A program made the position numbers and the translations under genes. 64,000 nucleotides of DNA from Actinokineospora baliensis (GTDB lineage: Bacteria > Actinomycetota > Actinomycetes > Mycobacteriales > Pseudonocardiaceae): NCBI RefSeq assembly GCF_016907695.1, contig NZ_JAFBCK010000001.1, positions 6,064,001 to 6,128,000 on the forward strand, read 5' to 3'. This document shows, in pieces, positions 60,166 to 64,000 of this stretch. Below the pieces are notes generated by a model that was not told the origin of the DNA, did not search any database, and was given only the letters and a program-made list of their open reading frames with translations. Positions within the stretch are counted from its first letter, which is position 1, and each line of letters starts with the position of its first letter.

Positions 60166-61587
60166 TCACACCGCAATCCCGCCGAACCAGCGGGCGAGGT
60201 GCTCGTCGAGGTCCGACTGCCGCTGCCCGATCCACGCGACGTACCCGTCCGGCCGCAGCAGCAGGGCAGGGACGTCCACGGCCGCGGCCGGATCGGCGAT
60301 CAGATCGACCCGACCCGACCAAGCGCCCACCGCCAACCGCCCGGTGCGGTCGAGCACCAGGCCGCGTCCACGGCGCAGGCGGTCGTAGAGCGTGCCGCGC
60401 TCCAGCCCGATGTCCGGCAGGCGGCGGCCGAGGAGGTCGGGACCGTCGCCGAAGTCGTAGCGGATACCGGTGGCGATGATCTTCTCGGTCAGGTGCCGGG
60501 TGACCTCGGGGATGTCCATCAATTCCGACAGCAACGCGCGCATGGCCCGCGACCCCGGTTCCGCCGACGACAACGCGACCTGGGCGCGGGTGTTGTTCAG
60601 GACGTCCGCGCCGACCGGGTGGCGTTCGGCGTGATAGGTGTCCAACAGGGATTCCGGCGCTTGGCCGCGCAGGTGCGCCGCCAGTTTCCACCCCAGGTTC
60701 ACCGCGTCTTGGACACCGAGGTTGAGGCCCTGACCGCCAGCGGGCGGGTGGATGTGCGCGGCATCCCCGGCGAGGAGAACGCGGCCGATCCGGTACTGCT
60801 CGACCTGTCGACTGGCGTCGCCGAAACGGGAAAGCCAGCGCGGGGAATGGATGCCGAAATCAGTTCCGGCAATGGCGAGCAGCTGCTTCTGGAAATCTTC
60901 GAGAGTGGGCGGTTCCGCGCGGTCTTCGTTGACACCCTCGGCAGGCACAACAACGCGGTAGACATTTTCCCCGACGGGGTTGAAAAGGAACGACCGGTGC
61001 ACTTCGCGGATTTCGCCCAGTTTCTCGGCGTCGGGCGGGGCGGTGGCCGCCAACTCACCCATCAGGGTGTCGTTGCGCGAGGGCTCACCGGGGAAGGCGA
61101 CACCGAGGAGCTTGCGGGTGGTGCTGCGAGCACCATCGCACCCCACGACGTAGCGCGACCGGAGTCGCTCCCCACCAGCCAGTTCGACGGTCACCCCCTC
61201 GTCGTCCTGCTCAAGACCGGTCACGGCACACCCGCGGCGGACTTGCGCCCCCAACCCGGCGGCGTGCTCTTCGAGGAGGCGGTCGATGACGGGCTGCGGG
61301 ATGCCCAGCAAGTAGTCGTCCCCGGTGGGCGGCTTGGGGATCGCGGCGAACACACCGGCGAGCGGACGCCGCCTGCCGCGCTCGAGGAGGCGGTCCAGCA
61401 GGCCCCGCATCGCCATCAGCTCCAGGCTGCGGACGTGCAAGCTGACCACCCGCGCGAACGACGAGACGGGCTCGAACTCCTTCTCCAGGACCAACACCCG
61501 CACGTCGTGCAGCCGCAACTCAGCGGCCACCATCGCCCCGGTCGGCCCACACCCGACCACGATCACATCGAACAAGGAACCGCCCAC
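60166..61587 (-). CDS. rox: Rifampicin monooxygenase-like FAD hydroxylase
   Basis: 473 residues, the length of characterised rifamycin monooxygenases. FAD motif VIVVGCGPTGAMVAAEL (about 9-25), VSLHVRSLELMAMRGLLDRLLERG (near 50), YLLGIPQPVIDRLLEEHAAGLGAQV (near 92), VGCDGARSTTRKLLGV (near 148), the GD motif VLLAGDAAHIHPPAGGQGLNLG (near 285) and a small C-terminal domain. By homology it would hydroxylate the rifamycin naphthyl ring and inactivate the drug; other aromatic substrates are possible. GTG 61587 is the probable start. A CACCC...GGGTG inverted repeat (61598-61616) lies just upstream; no rifamycin-associated element was found. Confidence 0.85.
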   Translation of the reverse strand: MGGSLFDVIVVGCGPTGAMVAAELRLHDVRVLVLEKEFEPVSSFARVVSLHVRSLELMAMRGLLDRLLERGRRRPLAGVFAAIPKPPTGDDYLLGIPQPVIDRLLEEHAAGLGAQVRRGCAVTGLEQDDEGVTVELAGGERLRSRYVVGCDGARSTTRKLLGVAFPGEPSRNDTLMGELAATAPPDAEKLGEIREVHRSFLFNPVGENVYRVVVPAEGVNEDRAEPPTLEDFQKQLLAIAGTDFGIHSPRWLSRFGDASRQVEQYRIGRVLLAGDAAHIHPPAGGQGLNLGVQDAVNLGWKLAAHLRGQAPESLLDTYHAERHPVGADVLNNTRAQVALSSAEPGSRAMRALLSELMDIPEVTRHLTEKIIATGIRYDFGDGPDLLGRRLPDIGLERGTLYDRLRRGRGLVLDRTGRLAVGAWSGRVDLIADPAAAVDVPALLLRPDGYVAWIGQRQSDLDEHLARWFGGIAV

Positions 61588-62435
61588 TTCGCTCGCTCAC
61601 CCGGTATCCCGGGGTGCCGACACCGGCGGCCGATTCTCCGCACCGGCGGATCACCCCGCAACCGAGAAAAGCACAACGCGAAACGGCCCACCTCCCGGCG
61701 CCGAAGCCGGGCCGCCGACAGCGCGCACAGACCGTGGAACACCCACAGCGCGCACCCGCTTCCACCGCTGCGCGCCGACTCGGCCAGGCCGCGCCCCGGA
61801 CATCAGCGATGGTTCGGCACCGGCCGCCCCGGCGCCAGCCGATCGCTCCGCAAGCGAGGCCCCCGCCCAACGCGAAATGGCCGCCTCCCGGCAGGGAGGC
61901 GGGCCGCAGCCACCACAAGCCAGACCGTGAAGCCGAGGGCACGCTACCCGCCGACCTTCCAGACCGGCCACGCCGCAAGCAAGACCAGCCACCACCGCAG
62001 CCACGTCCCCGCCCACCCCCAGCACAGCGCGACAACACCACCCCGCGAAACGACCCGCCTCCCCAACGGGACAGCGGGCCGCGCACACCACATGCCAAAC
62101 CGCGAAACCACAAGCAAGCCGCCCACCGACTCCCAGACCGGCCGCACCGCAACCAAGACGACATCCGCCGCAGCCATCACCCCGCCCGCCCCCAGCACCA
62201 ACCACAGAACTTCGCGGGAGGCCACCCACGCGAAGCGGCCCGCCGCCCGGCGGGGAAGCGGGATCGCCGACAGCGCGCACCCGCTCCCACCGCTGCACGC
62301 TCACCCAGCCAGCCGCGCCCCGGACATCAGCACCGGCCCCTCTCCCGCGCCGGCCGATCGCCCGCGAGCGAAAGCCCCCGCCAACGCGAAACGGCCCGCC
62401 TCCCCAGTGGGGAAGCGGGCCGCGCACAACGCGGG
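61588..62435. repeat. Tandem degenerate copies of the sufT 3' end and terminator (848 bp, non-coding)
   Basis: Between rox and sufT there is no gene. Five hairpin units, each beginning CGCGAAA/G and containing a GGCCCGCCTCCC...GGGAGGCGGGCC-type stem, start at 61677, 61871, 62044, 62229 and 62385 (steps of 194, 173, 185 and 156 bp). The last is the real sufT terminator, followed by the gene end TCAGACCGTGAAGCCGAGGG; the second unit carries a clear copy of this, AGACCGTGAAGCCGAGGGCA. Spacers alternate between two sequence types: the segments after units 1 and 4 match each other (GACAGCGCGCACCCGCT...CCGGACATCAGC), and those after units 2 and 3 match each other. Confidence 0.8.
62392..62422 (-). 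terminator. Terminator of the suf operon
   Basis: CGGCCCGCCTCCCC-AGT-GGGGAAGCGGGCCG pairs over about 14 bp (one mismatch), starting 13 bases past the sufT stop. Confidence 0.7.
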
Positions 62436-62810
62436 TCAGACCGTGAAGCCGAGGGCGCGCAACTGCTCCCGCCCGTCCTCGGTGATCTTCTCCGGGCCCC
62501 AGGGCGGCATCCACACCCAGTTGATCCGGAAGTCGTCCACCAGGCCGCCGCCGGTCAGCGCCGCGCGGGTCTGGTCCTCGATCACGTCGGTCAGCGGGCA
62601 GGCCGCTGACGTCAGGGTCATGTCCAGGGTGGCGGTGTTGTCGTCCTCGACGCGGATGTCGTAGACCAACCCCAAGTCCACGACGTTGATGCCGAGTTCG
62701 GGGTCGACCACGTCCCGCATGGCCTCTTCGAGGTCGTCCAGGGACGCCACGTCCGCGCGGGGGGCCTGGGTCGGCATGCCCGCTGCGCCGCGTTGGACTT
62801 CTTCGGTCAT
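62436..62810 (-). CDS. sufT: MIP18/DUF59 family Fe-S assembly protein
   Basis: 124 residues. DLEEAMRDVVDPELGINVVDLGLVYDIRV (about 26-54) and TLTSAACPLTDVIEDQTRAAL (about 66-86, with the conserved cysteine) are the MIP18 signature; the C-terminus VWMPPWGPEKITEDGREQLRALGF is standard. Such proteins help mature Fe-S enzymes. ATG 62810 overlaps the sufU stop (ATGA). Its 3' end and terminator have been copied into the downstream spacer. Confidence 0.92.
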   Translation of the reverse strand: MTEEVQRGAAGMPTQAPRADVASLDDLEEAMRDVVDPELGINVVDLGLVYDIRVEDDNTATLDMTLTSAACPLTDVIEDQTRAALTGGGLVDDFRINWVWMPPWGPEKITEDGREQLRALGFTV

Positions 62811-63249
62811 GAGGGTCCTCCTTCAGCGCGGGCGGCCGCGTCCTTGAACGCCATCCAGCCGAGCAGGGCGCACTTCACTCTAGCGGGGTACTTGGCCACG
62901 CCCGCGAAGGCGATGCCGTCCTCCAGCACGTCCTCGTCCGGCTCCACGGTGCCGCGGCCGTGCATGAGCTCGACGAAGGCGTCGAACTTGGTCAGCGCCT
63001 CCGCCAGCGGGCGGCCGACCACCAGGTCGGTGAGCACCGAGGTGGACGCCTGGCTGATGGAGCAGCCCTGCCCGTCGTAGGACACGTCGGCCACCACCGG
63101 GCCGTCCAGCTTGACCCGCAGGGTGACCTCGTCGCCGCAGGTCGGGTTGACCTGGAACGACTCGGCGTCGTACGGGTCGCGCAGGCCGCGGCCGTGCGGG
63201 TTCTTGTAGTGGTCCAGGATGATCTCCTGGTACATCTGCTGCAGCTGCA

Positions 63250-63250
<1 letters not shown>
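62807..63250 (-). CDS. sufU: Fe-S cluster assembly sulphur-transfer protein
   Basis: 147 residues. The zinc/sulphur-accepting ligands are C38 and D40 in NPTCGDEVTL, C63 in GQGCSISQAS and C127 in VKCALLGW. The LMHGRGTVEPDEDVLEDG insertion between them is characteristic of the SufU branch rather than IscU. SufU takes sulphur from the cysteine desulphurase SufS. ATG 63250 overlaps the sufS stop (ATGA), and its own stop overlaps sufT. Confidence 0.94.

Positions 63251-64000
<750 letters not shown>

Noticed and set aside
61588..61680. Rifamycin-associated element before the rox-like gene
   Set aside because: I looked for the 19-bp inverted repeat and saw only a shorter CACCC/GGGTG repeat.
61614..62609. 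Large open frame through the suf 3' repeat array
   Set aside because: It is Pro/Arg/Ala-rich, crosses hairpin repeats and the antisense of sufT, and has no start signal.

Overview
The window is a very GC-rich actinobacterial chromosome segment. High-GC codon use, frequent GTG/TTG starts, GTGA/ATGA start-stop overlaps, an acVLRF1 protein, LCP and lycopene cyclase-type genes, a FadB2/IcmF pair and a rifamycin-monooxygenase homologue all fit a member of the Pseudonocardiaceae (Actinokineospora/Saccharothrix-like). That placement is an inference from gene content only. About 54 protein-coding genes can be supported; two are cut by the window ends. No tRNA, rRNA, CRISPR array or intact transposase was seen.

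Layout. 1-3.4 kb: truncated UDP-GlcNAc 2-epimerase-like gene, MFS transporter and GH1 beta-glucosidase. 3.4-12 kb: KAS III and a CaiB-like CoA transferase, a metallophosphatase, the IcmF/FadB2 acyl-CoA operon, a PaaI-type thioesterase and a guanine-deaminase-like protein. 12.5-17.2 kb: a GAF/PAS histidine kinase followed by a membrane-anchored P-loop NTPase (KAP family) with an N-terminal macro-like domain. 17.3-20.5 kb: PAP2, then CFA-synthase-like methyltransferase, DUF1295 and peroxiredoxin, then DinB. 21.7-27.1 kb: secreted cyclophilin, LCP protein, and a second lipid operon (FAD oxidoreductase, DUF1365, CFA-like methyltransferase). 27-37.7 kb: two hydrolases, a MobA-like nucleotidyltransferase, a SIS protein, an ABC exporter divergent from a DesK/NarL-type two-component system, an ABC half-transporter and a GT87-like membrane protein. 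37.7-41.6 kb: small HTH protein, ABC-F protein, SDR, a small membrane protein and acVLRF1. 42.7-52 kb: secreted S8-like protease, dGTPase, lycopene cyclase homologue, EAL-CBS-GGDEF protein and a DUF2867-like protein. 52-64 kb: LuxR/LAL regulator, secreted M4 metalloprotease, glmS, a small conserved gene, mug, a rox-like monooxygenase and the SufS-SufU-SufT end of an Fe-S operon.

The most unusual content is non-coding. Four intergenic stretches (about 21.0-21.7, 27.9-28.7, 41.7-42.4 and 51.2-52.0 kb) carry one family of ~148 bp hairpin-forming elements with ~30 bp arms. Arm changes are compensated on the other side, and many residual mismatches would be G-U pairs if one particular strand were transcribed. 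In four copies a 16-mer, CCACTGGACACTCGGA, lies exactly 15 bp upstream on that same strand. Two copies 30 kb apart in inverted orientation are identical over 148 bp. A separate phenomenon occurs at 12.1-12.5 kb and 61.6-62.4 kb: the 3' end of the adjoining minus-strand gene (KAP NTPase, sufT) has been copied repeatedly and degenerately into its own downstream intergenic region.

The best candidate for an uncharacterised protein system is the kinase plus macro-KAP NTPase pair at 12.5-17.2 kb; the best candidate for an uncharacterised nucleic-acid system is the composite hairpin family.
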